Shown here: piece after piece, positions 44,100-56,479 of the stretch
How positions within the stretch are numbered: position 1 is the first letter of the stretch
How the letters are laid out: every line of letters starts with the position of its first letter
NCBI GenBank assembly: GCA_025084515.1
Contig: JAJAGP010002214.1
Span: 62,001 to 126,000 of the forward strand
Length of the DNA: 64,000 bases
From: Ancistrus triradiatus
Lineage: Eukaryota > Chordata > Actinopteri > Siluriformes > Loricariidae
Direction of reading: 5' to 3'
Position numbers and translations under genes: made by a program
The notes under the pieces: model-generated
The model's input: only the letters and a program-made list of their open reading frames with translations
Database searches by the model: none
Told to the model about the DNA's origin: nothing

Positions 44100-44837
44100 T
44101 ACAGTAAGTATTATGTATTCAAGCATTGCCTTTCTGCAGGGAACTATTTTAGTCAACTATTTTAGTCAGGTTCAGTGCTAGTATAGGCTCAGCTCAGCTA
44201 ACAAATGACTAACATAAACACTTAGTAATACTTCACTACAGCATCAAAGGAAACATGTTACTGTCTCTGCATTAACTGCATTAACCATAAAAAGAAAACA
44301 TAAATGAGTGCCTAGTGAGTATGGGGAAATTTCATACCCTTTAATTCATGTGAAAACTTTAATTCACCTTGTTGCTTGTGCATTTTCTTTTTATAGATCA
44401 CCACAGTAGATCTCAAAGACATATTCATGTTGCACTTTTTTAAGAGTACATACCTGTTTATGCTACCTAGAGTTTTGTGTAATAAACATCAATGATACTT
44501 TTACCTGTGAGTGTAAGTTCATTTTCTGATCAACATTATAGAATATTTCACCTCCATACACATGGCAGATAAACATAATTAACATAAAGCCACTGGCTAG
44601 CAAGGGCAACTGCTGGGACAACAGCACCAACCTTTAGACTCTGTGACTTAGTCTGTCCATGATCTCTTAGCATAGCAGAGTGTTCAGCAGCAGCAGCTGG
44701 CACAGACTGCTGCTAGCCTGCAGGCGATATCAACAGCCTTCAGTTCATGACATGACTGTATACAGGAGGTGATGTGTTCCGGCAGTTCCGGCCCTACACA
44801 TGATGTACATCTGATGGAGCTCCACTGTGCATAATTC
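44100..44837. other. 3' flank of the host gene
   Basis: Mostly AT-rich unique-looking DNA with the polyadenylation candidate at 44481. A CAG/CTG-rich patch (gcagcagcagctggcacaga) is at 44685-44715. Confidence 0.5.
44481..44486 (+). promoter_or_regulatory. Candidate polyadenylation signal of the host gene
   Basis: A canonical AATAAA occurs about 960 bp after the stop codon, and I saw no clear AATAAA between the stop and this point. If used, the 3' UTR (43519 onward) contains a truncated Tc1-like element at 43555-44040. No transcript data are available, so this is only a candidate. Confidence 0.35.
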
Positions 44838-45208
44838 ACATTTTATTCGACCATGACTCCATGACTTTAGTTTCGCTCTTAGATTTATCATCATACCCCG
44901 GCCACTTAATGTCGATGTGCATACTTCACATTCTATTCGAACTATGACTCCATGACTTTAGTTCGCTCTTAGATTTTCATCATCTACGCCGCCCAAGGAG
45001 GTTGGGTCCCTTTTTGAGTCTTGGTCCTCCCAAGGTTTCTTCCTAGAACTAGGGAGTTTTTTCCTTGCCACTGTCGCCCTAGGCTTGCTCAATTTGAGAT
45101 TGGACGTAGTTATTAGGAGATAATCTAAACCTGTAAAGTTGCTTTGAGACAATGCTCCATTGTAAAAAGCGCTATATAAATAAATCTGACTTGACTTGAC
45201 TTGACTTG
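44838..45208 (-). mobile_element. SINE-like/LINE-tail repeat inserted in LINE X
   Basis: On the minus strand it starts with the (TCAAG)n head at 45208 and runs through tatatagcgctttttacaat to about 44985. A 60-bp block with catgactccatgactttagt follows and is present twice (44838-44900 and 44926-44985). The head abuts the LINE X endonuclease codons for EYLALNEAS at 45209. Confidence 0.65.
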
Positions 45209-46010
45209 AGGCTTCATTTAAGGCTAAATATTCATCCAGTCTAATCCAAGTTTCAGTAAGACAGAGCGCATGTAAGTGTTTATCAATGATCATTTCATTT
45301 ACAATCACTGCTTTGTTTTTAAGTGATCTAATGATAAGTAATCCTAGCTTTAGTTTTAAGGTTGGTATACCTATGGGAACTATCTGTGTTTATGCTAATG
45401 AGATTATTAAAACAGACTTTTGGGTGAATTTTTGTTTAGGACAGATGCGGGTAACAGACACTGTTTCAATAACGCAAGTTCTGGGTGACAGTCAGTTAAG
45501 CCTGACTGTCTGCTGCCTGACCCTGGCTCTGGATAATCAGCCCCTAAGTAACCCTGCCAAAGGATTATGGGCAATGTTGCAGTAGATGAGAGCAGCACCC
45601 TCCCGAGTGGGATGGACACCATCCCGTCCTATAAGGCCAGGATTACCCGCAAAGGTAGGGTTAACCTACCTATAAGGCCAGGCTTACCCTCAATTATCTA
45701 TAAAGCCCATGTAGTTTTCAGAGCACCACTTGGACAGCCAGCAGTTCAGCGACCTTAACCTGCTGTAAGCTTGGTCACCTCACCGCATTGGGATGGGGAC
45801 AGAGCACACTACTTCATTGGACATTGCCTTCGCAACTCTAACCACTTCTACAAAATTAGCTTTAGTCACCTATGACGGGCAAAGGAGTATATCATTAGCC
45901 TTTACATGAACGACTATCCTCCAGAATCTATGATATACCATCCCGTCCTATAAGGCCAGGCTTAGGTCAAGCCTGGAAGCAGGGTGTGGTGGCACACACT
46001 GGATGTCCTA
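45209..46010 (-). mobile_element. LINE X, 5' region and start of endonuclease
   Basis: The minus strand encodes MIIDKHLHALCLTETWIRLD then EYLALNEAS, the start of the endonuclease, and upstream 5' sequence matching 37130-37780 on the other strand. Two small direct repeats (cccgtcctataaggccagg) lie at about 45622 and 45942. Confidence 0.75.
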
Positions 46011-46112
46011 AAGGCGAAGGGGCATGCTCTGTACATCCTTGAGACTGGCCTCCCGGGAGCGGGCGGGGCGCCACATGGGGCACCAGAAACTCAGAAACAG
46101 AACGCAGCAGTA

Positions 46113-47606
46113 CAGTGGGGCAAAAAAGTATATAGTCAGCCACTGACTGTGCAAGCTCTCCTACGTAGAAAGATGAGAGATATCTGTAATTTTCATCATA
46201 GGTACACTTTAACTATCAAAGACAAAATGAGAAAAAAAAACAAATTCAAGAAATCACAATGTAGGATTTTTAAAGAATTTAGTTGTAAATCATGATTGAA
46301 AATAAGTATTTGGCCACCCACAAACAAGCAAGATTTCTGGCTCTCACAGACCTGTAACATCTTCTTTAAGAAGCTCTTTACCTGTATTAATAGCACCTGA
46401 CCTTGTTTGACCTCATTATCTGTATAAAAGACACCTGTCCACAGCCTCAAACAGTCAGACTCCAAACTCAACCATGGACAAGACCAAAGAGCTGTTGAAG
46501 GACAAAGGGAAGAAAATTGGAGACCTGCACCAGGCTGGGAAGAGTGAATCTACAATAGGTAAGCAGGTTGGTGTGAATAAATCAATTGTGGGAGCAACTG
46601 TAAGACATACAAGACCACTGATAATCTCCCTTGATCTGGGGCCCCACACAAGATCTCACCCCATGGGATCAAAATGATCATGAGAACGGTGAGCAAAAAT
46701 CGCAGAACTACACAGCGGGACCTGATGAATGACCTGCAGAGAGCTGGGACAAGTAACAAGGCTACCATCAGTAACACACTACGCTGAGAGGGACTCCTGC
46801 AGTGCCATTCGTGTCCCCCTGCTTAAGCCAGTGAGAGAATATGGATGATCCAGAAGAGGATTGGGAGAATATCTTGTGGTCAGATAAAACCAAAAAAGAA
46901 CTCAACTGAAGGAAAAAGGATGCTGAGTCACATCCCAAGAACGCCATACCTACTGTGAAGCATGGGGGTGGAAACATCATGCTTCGGGGCTGTTTTTCTG
47001 CATAGGGGACAAGACGAATGATCCGGGTTAAGGGAATAATGAATGGGGCCATGTATCATGAGATTTTAAGCCAAAACCTCCTTTCATCAGTGACAGCATT
47101 GAAGATGGAATGTACCTGGGTCTTCCGGTATGACAATGATCCCTAACATATCACTCAGGCAACAAAGGAGTGGCTCTGTAAAAAGCATTTCAAGGTCCTG
47201 GAGTAGCCTAGCCAGTCTCTAGACCTCAACTCCAGTTTGTGGAGGGAGTTGTGGAGGGAAGTCCATGTTGCCCCAAAACATCACTGCTCTAGAGGAGAAC
47301 TGCATGGAGGAATGGGCCATACCTGGTGAAGACTTACAGGGAACGTTTGACCTCCATCATTGCCAACAAAGGTTATGTTACAAAGTACTGAGTTGAACTT
47401 TTGTTTTTGACCAAATACTTATTTTCTACAATAATTTACAACTAAATTCTTTAAAAATCCTACAATGTCATTTCCTGCATTTTTTTTCTCAGTTTGTCTC
47501 TCATATTTGAAGTGTACCTATGATGAAAATTACAGACCTCTCTCATCTTTCTAAGCAGGAGAAGTTGCACAATCAGTGGCTGACTAAATACTTTTTTGAC
47601 CCACTG
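46113..47606 (+). mobile_element. Full-length Tc1-like transposon, family A
   Basis: It is flanked by TA (46111-46112 and 47607-47608) and has inverted terminal repeats of about 195 bp (cagtggggcaaaaaagtata to ttttttgacccactg). The transposase starts at 46474 (MDKTKELLKDKGKKIGDLHQ), has a stop after about 66 codons, and shows traces of the DDE segments near 46865 and 47130. Dead copy. Confidence 0.9.
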
Positions 47607-47628
47607 TATATCCGACACTGTATAAGTG

Positions 47629-47646
47629 TATAAGTGTACACTTATA
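47629..47646. repeat. 18-bp perfect palindrome
   Basis: tataagtgtacacttata, within a short (taagtgta)n stretch between a Tc1 copy and the 47.6-50.5 kb array. Confidence 0.9.
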
Positions 47647-47649
47647 AGT

Positions 47650-50560
47650 GTATAAGTGGCACAATGGGTCCAGGTACGGAGCCCAGCGGCTTCGCGGGCA
47701 TCAGTACAGGGCTACTATGGTCAGATCCAGAGCCAACGAATTCGGAAATGGCACTAACATGCTCAACTACAGAACCAGAAAGCATGGCGCACTTGGATGC
47801 AGAACTACGTGATGCTAACAATTCGGACATGGAACCAAAGGACCCAGATACAACATCAGCATGCTCGGACATGAAACCAGAAAGTGCGGTGCACCCAGAT
47901 ACAGAACTATACGAGGCCAATGATGACACAGAATCAACAAACTCATGATTGGAGCTAACATGCAAAGACATGAAACAAAAGGGCACAGCGTCCTCGAATA
48001 CAAAACTGTGTTCTGCTAACAGTGCATCTACGGAATTAGAAGGTGCGACATACGCGGAAACAGAGTTAACCAACTCGGGTTTGGGGCTAGCGTGCTCCGA
48101 TATGATCCTAAAGGGCGCGGCACACTTGGATACTGAACTATCCTGTACCAACGGCGCACTGACGGATCCGGAAAGTTGAGATTCAGAGTTCATGGGCTTG
48201 GTTACAAAACGATGGAGCGTGGTGCGCTTGGACACGAAATCAGGCGATGCCAATGGTTCAAAAACGGAGCAAACAAACCCAGGTACAGCACCATATATGC
48301 CCGGATATGACACGAAAGGGCGTGGCGGGCCCAGACATGGACCCAAGCGGCGCCACGGGCCCCTGTACTGCACTGAAATGTGTAGATACAGAGCTTGTCA
48401 GCGCTAACGGTTCAGGTACCGAACTGATGTGCTCAAACATGAAACTAGGGTGCTCAGCCACGAAGCCAGCATGCTCCAATGAGAAGCAAACATGCTCAAA
48501 TACTGAGCAACTGGGCAACAACTGCTCCTGTGTCCTGCTAGTGTGCTCAAATTCAGGGCAAACATGCACAATCTCCAGGCTAGTAGACATTATCGACTCG
48601 GGTCCTGAGGTAGAGAGAGCAAATACAGTGCAAACATGTATCTAAAACAAGCTAGGGAATGCTAATGTCACAGATACAGAGTTAGCGTGTTCAAATGCGG
48701 GACTAATGGACCCAAATGCGAGACTAGGGTGCTCAACTACTGAGATACTAAGAGCTGACTGCTCACCTACGGAACAAGCTGGCTCAGATGAAGAGCTAAG
48801 GAGCACTAACAGTCCCGAAACAAAGCAAACAAGTGCAGGTTCGGGACTAAGCAATGCTAATGGTCACGTGGTGCTCGAAGACGAGACTGAATGGCATGGA
48901 AGGTCCAACCATGGAGACAACTTGGTTGATTTCGGAGTGAAGAGGTGCAACCGGCTCGGAACTAGAGCAAACCAGGAAATGGAGCAAGGCGGTGCTAGAG
49001 ACTCGGAGCCAGAGCCAACAGGCTCAGACACCAAGCTACAGGGTGCCAAAGGTTCACCAAGCAAACGAGCGCAAGGAGCCCCCAAATGGGGCTAATGTGC
49101 TCAATCACAGATCTCAAGGGTGCGGCACGCTTGGATACAGGGCTAAACAGCACCTCGGACCTCTGTACTGTGCTGATGAATGCAGGCATAGAACCAAACC
49201 ATGTTAACAGCTCAGAAATGGAGCCAATGGACTCGAGTTTCAAGCCACTGGGCACTGTTGGCTTAAATATGGAGCCAGCATGTTCACTCTTGGGCTATGG
49301 GGGACTAGCGGCTTGAGTGCGGGGCTACAGGATGCTAGCGGCTTAACCACCATGCCACGAGGTGCCAGCGAACCATGTATTGAGCTGCGAAGCGCTAAAG
49401 GCTCATCTACAGAGCTAGCAGGTGTGGCGTGCTCAGTTACGGCACCAGTGAACCCAGACACAAGGCCAACGTGCTCAAGATCAGGGCAACAGGACACTAG
49501 TGGCTCGAGTTCTGTGCTACAGGGCTATAATGGCTCACCTATGGAGCTAACGGACGCGGCATACACATACGGGGCTAGTGTGTGCAAAACAAGAACTAAC
49601 AGGCTCAAGAACAAGTTCAGTAGGTCTTAGGGTTAGGGTTAAGGTGCACAGATATGGGGCTAGCATTTCCACGAACGGGGCTGACATGCTCAAAAACAGG
49701 GTAATGGGATGCTAGCAGCTTGGGTACAGTGCTACGGGGAGTCAATGGCTCATTTACAGATCCAGCAGATGCAGCATGCACCGATACAGGAATAGTGTGT
49801 TCACAAACAGAGCTAACATGCTCTGGAGCAGGGTTCTCAGGTGAGAGCGACTCATCTACGAAGCTACAAGGTGCGGCAAGCTCGGAGAAGGGGCTAATGG
49901 GCTGAGATACAGGATTACAGGACGCTAGCGGCTTGGGTACGGTGCTACGAGGCATTATTGACTCATCCGCAGAGCTAACTGATGCAGTGTGCACCGATAC
50001 GGGACTAGCATATTCAAAAACAGAGCTAACAGGCCTGAGTTCAAGGTGACCGGGCATCCGTGACTTGGTTACTGTGTCACGGGCATCCCACAGCACAGTA
50101 ACCAAGTCACGGATGCCCGTGACACATTAACGGGGCTAATAGGCATGGCGTGCACAGACACGGGGCTAATGCGTTAAGATATATGGTTACTTGGCGCTAA
50201 CAGCTCATTAACCAAGCTAAGCGGCATGGCAAGCTCAAAAATGGGGCTAGCGTGCTCAGCTACATGGATACTTAGCGCAATCACCTCATTAACGGAGCTG
50301 AGCAGTGCGGCGAGCTCGAAAATGGGGCTAATGTGCTCAAAAATGGGGTAATCTTGTGCTTGCGGCTCATTTACGAAGCTAGGCGGTGTGGTAAGCTCGG
50401 AAATGGGGCTAGTGTGCACAGGTGCTGGGTTACATGGTTCTAGCGGCTCATTTACGGAGCTAAACGGCACAACGGCATGGCGTGGCATGGCGTGGCAAGA
50501 CATGGTGTGGAGCACAGCAGCGCAACAGGAAACAGCATCCAAAAATACTCAATCAAACAA
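47650..50560 (-). repeat. 2.9-kb degenerate coding array, minus strand
   Basis: Minus-strand frames at 47642-48373, 48258-48590, 49240-49497, 49617-50105 and 50174-50542 contain variants of one unit of about 20-26 residues, for example FVNEPQAQDYPIFEHISPIF and SSVSEYAVP-type segments. The + strand words gctaacatgctc, ggctcatttacggagcta and gatgctagcggctt recur throughout. Units are rich in Ser, Pro, Val and Glu. Frameshifts break the array, so it is not one intact protein. Same kind of sequence as 26.9-27.6 and 33.6-35.2 kb. Confidence 0.7.
50051..50119. repeat. Perfect 26-bp inverted repeat with 17-base loop
   Basis: The left arm (50051-50076, cgggcatccgtgacttggtt...) and right arm (50094-50119) are exact complements. 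The loop contains a third copy of the cgggcatcc word. It lies inside the array. Confidence 0.95.
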
Positions 50561-50672
50561 CGTCCGTAAACAGAGGAGTTATGCTACCGTGACACAACTG
50601 GGAAAACAAGAAGCTTATATAGCCAATGTCCCAGCTAAGCACAGTTAGTAATTAACAAAAACAACCAATAAC
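50561..50672 (-). promoter_or_regulatory. LTR promoter-like remnant upstream of the array
   Basis: On the minus strand a CCAAT-type box (ttattggttg) near 50668 is followed by agctgggacattggctatat and a TATA-like box near 50620, then the array. The same order occurs in the LTRs at 12.85 and 32.87 kb. This suggests the 5' LTR of the array element, cut by the neighbouring LINE. Confidence 0.5.
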
Positions 50673-50674
50673 AA

Positions 50675-51790
50675 AAGTTTTGTCTCTTTCCTTGTTCTAT
50701 TATATCTTAGTGCAACATTTGATACTGTAAATCATAATATATTTGCCTTAAAGGCTACAAAATGCAGTAGATATTAAAGGACTCGCTCTCTCCTGGTTTG
50801 AATCCTATCTGAGTGATCGCTCACAATTTGTCCTTGTAAATAATTTATGATCGGATACAACAAAAGTAAAGTATGGCATTCCCCAGAGGTACGTGTTGGG
50901 ACCTCTATTTTTCTACCCTTAGAAAAATTACATCTGTTTTTTTTTCTACTATTATTCTACCATTAGGGAATATTATTCATAAACATGGAATTAATTTCCA
51001 CTGTTATGCAGTCCGCCAAACCCAACAGAATCAACAAACTCAGTAAGATCGAGGATTGTATTAACAACATAAAAGAATGGATGTCATGTAACTTTCTTCC
51101 ACTGAATTCAGATAAAACGGAAGTATTACAAACTGACTGATCTTGTGTTATATATTAATGCCTTCTCTGTCACCCCTAGCTCAGTAGTAAAAAAACTGGT
51201 GTCATAATGGACTCAGATCTCTCATTTGATGCACACATTAGTGATATCACCAGAGTAACATCTCAAAAATGAGAAATTTACTTTCTGCAAATGACACTGA
51301 AAAACTGATCCATGCCTTTATAACTTTGAGGTTAGATTATTGTAATGCTTTTTTGCTGGTTGCTCTAGTAGATTCTTTAACAAGCTCCAGTTGGTCCAAA
51401 ATGCAACAGCATGAGTGCTTACTAGAGCCAGGATGTTTGATCATATTAGTCCTGTTCTATCACCTTTGCACTGGGTGCCAATTAAATTTCATATTGATTA
51501 TAAAATCTTATTACTAACCTATAAAGCATTACATGGCTTGGCTCCAAGGTATTTGAGTGAACTAATTCAGCACTATAACCCATCGTGCTTACAAGGTTCA
51601 CAAGGTGCAGGGTTACTTGTAGTCCCTACGATTAAGAAATTCTCTACAAGAGGAAAAGCATTCTCATTCATGGCCCCTTAACTTTGGAATAGCCTCCCTG
51701 CCACTGCTTGTGATTCTTGATCTTGAAACCCAGATTAAAAACACACTTCTCCACTCATGTTTTTGAGTTTTCTTAAGATACAAAGAAGGT
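50675..51790 (+). mobile_element. L2/CR1-type LINE, RT C-terminal half
   Basis: The + strand begins at LSATFDTVNHNI (near 50710) and includes a decayed FLPLNSDKTEV block, then LRLDYCNAFLL, MFDHISPVLSPLHWVPIKFH and YKILLLTYKALHGLAPRYLS. It ends in the AFSFMAP-LWNSLPA-type terminus near 51700. Many stops and frameshifts. Confidence 0.8.
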
Positions 51791-52330
51791 CTCTCATGTT
51801 GACTAACTGGGGGTTGGAGTCATGATATAATTTGCATTGTTGATGTTTTGTTATAAATGTTTACTTTGTATCATGCTTTTAAACCTTTTTTGTTTCTCTA
51901 TTTCTGAAATGTCGTAGCCCACATCTTCACTGTTGCAAGGACAACACTGCCTCTCCTCACAGCCCCCATCGACCTGAGAATGAAGCTCATAGATTGCAGT
52001 TGCAGTTGACAACAATGCCTTTGGCACTCACCTGCAGTTTTGTTGTTTATTTCATAGCGATGCTGTGTAGATGATGAAGGAAGAATTCCACTGACAACGT
52101 CTTCCTTGTATATAAAAAATATGTTTATTATAGAGAAAGAACAGCATCAAATCAAGCACCCGGTTTGCTTGAGAGAGGATCTGAAGCCAGTATGGAATCT
52201 CTGTCCATCGGCTTTATTCATCAGCTTATATAGACTCGCCGGCTCTGCACACTTAGATAAAAAACATATGCTCTAAAACAATCTCCTCCTCTGCCAAAAT
52301 GAGAAGAAAAAGCCCCCTTGTATGTATATG
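51791..52330. other. LINE 3' UTR-like and unassigned DNA
   Basis: 51791-52040 is probably LINE 3' UTR. 52040-52330 has no assigned feature and ends at the 5' LTR of the Gypsy element. Confidence 0.45.
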
Positions 52331-52703
52331 TGTCACGCCGGAGGCGAATTCCTCGCCGCACCGCCAGAGAGCGCCGTCGCCGAGTACTAAGCCGCCATGG
52401 CTTCTGGGAGACAGCTATGTTGAAAAGGATGCGCATTTCAAACGCTCATTGCGAGGTCTCGTTTCTTGTTCGGCGATTCCAAGCAACTTAGTTACGGTTT
52501 GTGCTCTATTTTGTCTGACTACGTTTTTGACCCTGTTTTCTGCTCCTCTGACTACGATTTTGCTTTATCCTTTTGATACTACGTTCGTGTTTTTTTGGAT
52601 TGCCTGGCTTATGACTTTGGACTGTGTTTCGACTTCGATTCTTGCCTAACGTCTTAATAAACCTGCATTTGATTCTATACCCTGGAGTGTCTGAGTCGTT
52701 ACA
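52331..52703 (+). repeat. 5' LTR of the chromovirus
   Basis: 373 bp, TG to CA, with a late aataaa (52657) as candidate polyadenylation signal. The next bases (gaagacctcgcc) would be the primer-binding region. Confidence 0.92.
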
Positions 52704-52724
52704 GAAGACCTCGCCAGAAAGAAA

Positions 52725-54356
52725 ATGGAATCAGCGGATTTGGAGAGTCGCATCTCGCGACAAGAGGAGAAATTAGAGGAAATCGCCAAGCTCATGCATG
52801 AGCTTCTTCTTCGTTCAGCTCCACCACTTCCAGTACAAGCGGCTTCCACTCCACTTCCCTCCAACCCTGTATCACGAAGTGAGTCATCATCACTGCAAGT
52901 GGCGCTCCCAGAGAGGTGTGATGGTACTCTAGACACTTGCAAAGAGTTTCTCATGCAGTGTAGTATTTATATTGACCATCATCCCGAACAATTCCATGTC
53001 GACACTGTCAAAATTCATTTCGTGATATCACTGTTAACGGGCAAAGCAAAACAGTGGGCCACTGCATTGTGGACTCAGGGCAGCGAAGTCCTACAGTCAG
53101 CAGAGCAGCAGTTCTACGCCCTGTTTAAGGAAGTGTTTGATCACACCATGGCAGGGAGAGAAGTGGGGTCTGTACTGGGCACATTAAAACAGGGCACACG
53201 CAGAGCTGCTGAATACGCTCTAGAGTTCCGTACCATTGCCGCAGGAAGTGGCTGGAACGAACCCGCCCTGCTGGCCATGTTTAAACAAGGCCTAAGGTCC
53301 GAACTGAGAACTGAAATGGTGGTAAAAGGGGCTTCTTTGGGGCTGGACGCCTACATTCGCCACACTATAGAACTGGATAACCTGATCTGGGAGAGAGGGA
53401 CTGATCGGCTGGAGCACTCGAGAGGTCTGGTAACCAGGACCAAGGATTCCGAGCTCGAACCTATGGTGGTTAGTCGAGCCCATCTCACCTCACAGGAAAG
53501 GCGTAGGAGACTGCGGCTTCGACTTTGTCTGTATTGCGGCGAAGCAGGTCACCAACGCGCCTCCTGCCCCCGCCTGAATGATGCAGCAGGATCAGTAGAG
53601 GTGAGTGATATCGCACTGCCTGAAGTGAATAATGACTGTCTTCATGTAAGGGTTCAACTGCTCTGGGATTCTGGTTCAGTGTTCCTCTCAGCCCTCATAG
53701 ACTCGGGTGCCATGGGGAATTTTATCAACCAGCAGATCGTCGAGAAACACCAAATCCCAGCACAAGAGACTGCTAACCCTCTTAATCTCAGAACAGTGGA
53801 TGGACGTCTCATTGGAAAGAGGTCGGTAACAAAACAGACACCGGAGGTTACATTACGTACCGGCCTTCTCCATGAGGAGACCATTGCTTTCTACGTCATA
53901 CCAGCGCCCCGGCACGATATAATCCTAGGGCATCCATGGTTGGTAAAGCACCAACCTAGTATTGAGTGGCAACAAGGGGAAATTACCCAGTGGGGGAAGT
54001 CTTGTTTTGACTCATGTTTGACTTTGCCAATCCAAGCCACCGCCGTGGAAAGCCCGAATCCCACCGAGAGCAAGGATGTCCTATGGTGCTATGCGGATCT
54101 GGCGGAGGTATTCTCCAAGCAGAAGGCCAGCGAATTGCCGCCTCATCGCCCGGAAGATTGCGCGATCGACCTTCTGCAAGGTACTACTCCTCCTCATAAT
54201 CGGATATACCTGCTATCTCGAGTCGAGACCATGGCGTTGAAGAGGCGCTCCACCTTGGATATATTCGTCCATGAACGTCTCCTGCCGCAGCCAGCTTCTT
54301 TTTTATCAAGAAAAAAGATGGAGGGTTACGCCCTTGTATTGACTACCGTGGTTTGA
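52725..54356 (+). pseudogene. Gag-protease and start of RT (chromovirus)
   Basis: The ATG lies 22 bp after the LTR. Residues 1-60 contain a coiled-coil-like start (MESADLESRISRQEEKLEEI). The capsid block CKEFLMQCSIYIDHHPEQFH is near residue 66, and the CCHC zinc knuckle CLYCGEAGHQRASC is near residue 268. The aspartic protease motif ALIDSGAMGNFI is near residue 323, and HDIILGHPWLVKH near residue 394. The RT start is entered, but a frameshift near 54240 takes the frame out of phase and it stops at 54354. Gag packages the RNA; the protease matures the polyprotein. Gag and pol appear to have been one long frame originally. Confidence 0.9.
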
Positions 54357-56473
54357 ATGCTCTAGCTGTCAAATACAAGTATCCTCTTCCCCTAGTCCCC
54401 GCTGCTCTGGAACAACTACAAGGAGCTACTGTCTTCACGAAGCTGGACCTGTGCAGCGCATACAATCTCATCAGAATCCGGGAAGGCGATAAATGGAAGA
54501 CAGCGTTCCTCTCTACTTGCGGACACTATGAGTATCTAGTCATGCCATATGGTCTTGTTAACGCACCGTCAGTGTTTCAGTCTTTTGTTAACGACGTGTT
54601 GAAAGATATGATAGATCGCTGGGTAATCGTCTACATCGATGACATTCTGATATATTCACCTGACCTAACACAACACATAAAGCATGTTCATTTAGTCTTG
54701 AAACGTTTATTAGAACATCGCTTGTATGTCAAAGCTGAGAAATGTGAATTTCATGTGCCTAAGGTCATGTTTTTGGGGTATGATATAGACCAACAGGGGG
54801 TGCACATGGACAGGGAGAAAGTCGAAGCCGTAGTGTCTTGGCCACAGCCCCGTAGTGTAAAAGAGTTGCAAAAGTTCCTGGGGTTTGCAAATTTTTATCG
54901 GAGATTCATCCGGAACTTCAGTAAGGTAGCTGCTCCTCTCACCTCTCTGTTGAAAGGGCAGAGTAAGAAGTTGCATTGGACACCCGAGGCGGATGTGGCG
55001 TTCAGTGCCTTAAAGGACAGGTTCACTACTGCTCCGGTCCTGACGCACCCAAACCCTGACTTGCCGTTTGTTTTAGAGGTGGACGCGTCCTCAACGGGGG
55101 TAGGTGCAGTATTATCCCAAAGAGTCGGTACCCCAGCTAAGTTACACCCTTGCGCCTTTTTCTCTCGTAAACTGAGTTCCGCGGAGAGGAATTATGACGT
55201 GGGAAATCGGGAGTTGCTGGCCATGAAGTTGGCCATTACTGAATGGCGACATTGGCTTGAGGGAGCCAAGTTCCCTTTCCTGGTCCTGACGGACCATAAG
55301 AACCTTGAGTACATCCGTTCGGCTCAGCGGCTTAACCCTTGGCAGGCTAGATGGGCGCTGTTTTTCGGTCGGTTTGATTTTACCGTGTCCTATCGCGCAG
55401 GTTCCCAGAACCAGAAGGCAGACGCCCTATCACGAATCTGGGAGGCCGAGGCAGAACGACGTATTCCCACTGCCATCCTGGCACCTGAACGCGTTGTTGG
55501 TCCGGTTCAGTGGGAGATTCTCGACCAGATACGGCAGGGTCAAGCGGCGGAGGCACCACCTGAAGGTTGCCCTCCTGAGTGTGAGTTCGTTCCCTCAGGA
55601 CTGCGCAGACAATTGATAGAGGCCATACATTGTAATCCCAGTTCGGGGCATCCCGGTATACGCAGAACAGAGGAGTTAGTGCGTAACAGGTTCTGGTGGG
55701 AGGGTTTGACGAAGGACGTAGCGGATTTTGTTGGGGCCTGTACCGATTGCGCCTGCTCGAAAACGCCTCGGCAATTACCTGCAGGCTTGTTGGTTCCGCT
55801 GCCGGTCCCAAACCGCCCCTGGTCCCATATCGGGATAGACTTTATTACGGACTTACCTCGATCCCAGGGGAAAACCACTATACTGGTGGTGGTTGACAGA
55901 TTTTCAAAGGCCTGTCGTTTGGTAGCTTTAGAGAAACTGCCCACCGCTCTTGAGACCGCGGAATATCTCTTTCATTTTGTCTTTCGGTACTATGGTCTAC
56001 CTGAGGACATCGTTAGTGATCGAGGCCCGCAGTTTCCTTCGCAAGTCTGGAGGGAATTCTGCCGGGTGCTCAACATCAGTATGAGCTTGACCTCTGGGTA
56101 CCATCCGCAATCCAACGGCCAGACTGAACGTCTAAATCAAGAGATAGGTAGGTTCTTGCGTACATACTGCTCTCGGCACCAACATGATTGGGCTCGATAC
56201 TTACCATGGGTGGAGTATGCCCAGAACTCCTTATGTCACTCCTCTACGGGCCTGACTCCGTTTCAGTGTGTGTTAGGGTATCAGCCTCCCTTGTTTCCTT
56301 GGTCTGTTTCACCATCGCATGTTCCCGCAGTTGACGAGTGGATTAAACGTAGTGAGCAGACTTGGGAGGAGGCGCATGTCCGGTTGCAGCGAGCAACGAA
56401 TCAAGGCAAACCGGCATCGACGCCCGGATGCGGAGTATCGTCCGGGACAGCTGGTCTGGCTGTCCACCCGTGA
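54353..56473 (+). pseudogene. RT, RNase H and integrase (chromovirus pol)
   Basis: This open frame of 706 codons continues pol in another frame. RT has TKLDLCSAYNLIRIREGDKW, then MPYGLVNAPSVFQ and the YIDDILIYS box. RNase H starts at FVLEVDASSTGVGAVLSQ, with TDHKNLEYI downstream. The integrase has the HHCC zinc region (SSGHPGIRRT, then CTDCACSKTP), the core SHIGIDFITDLPRSQGKT, IVSDRGPQFPS and GYHPQSNGQTERLNQE with the catalytic Glu. The last codons are shifted: near 56390 a frameshift leads to a stop, while another frame carries on to VWLSTRDL before the inserted segment. The codon at 54353 is TTG, so it is not a true start. Confidence 0.92.
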
Positions 56474-56479
56474 CCTTAA

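Noticed and set aside
54353..56473. A separate host gene with RT/integrase domestication
   Set aside because: It lies between matching LTRs with a target duplication, has no own start codon, and is broken at both ends.
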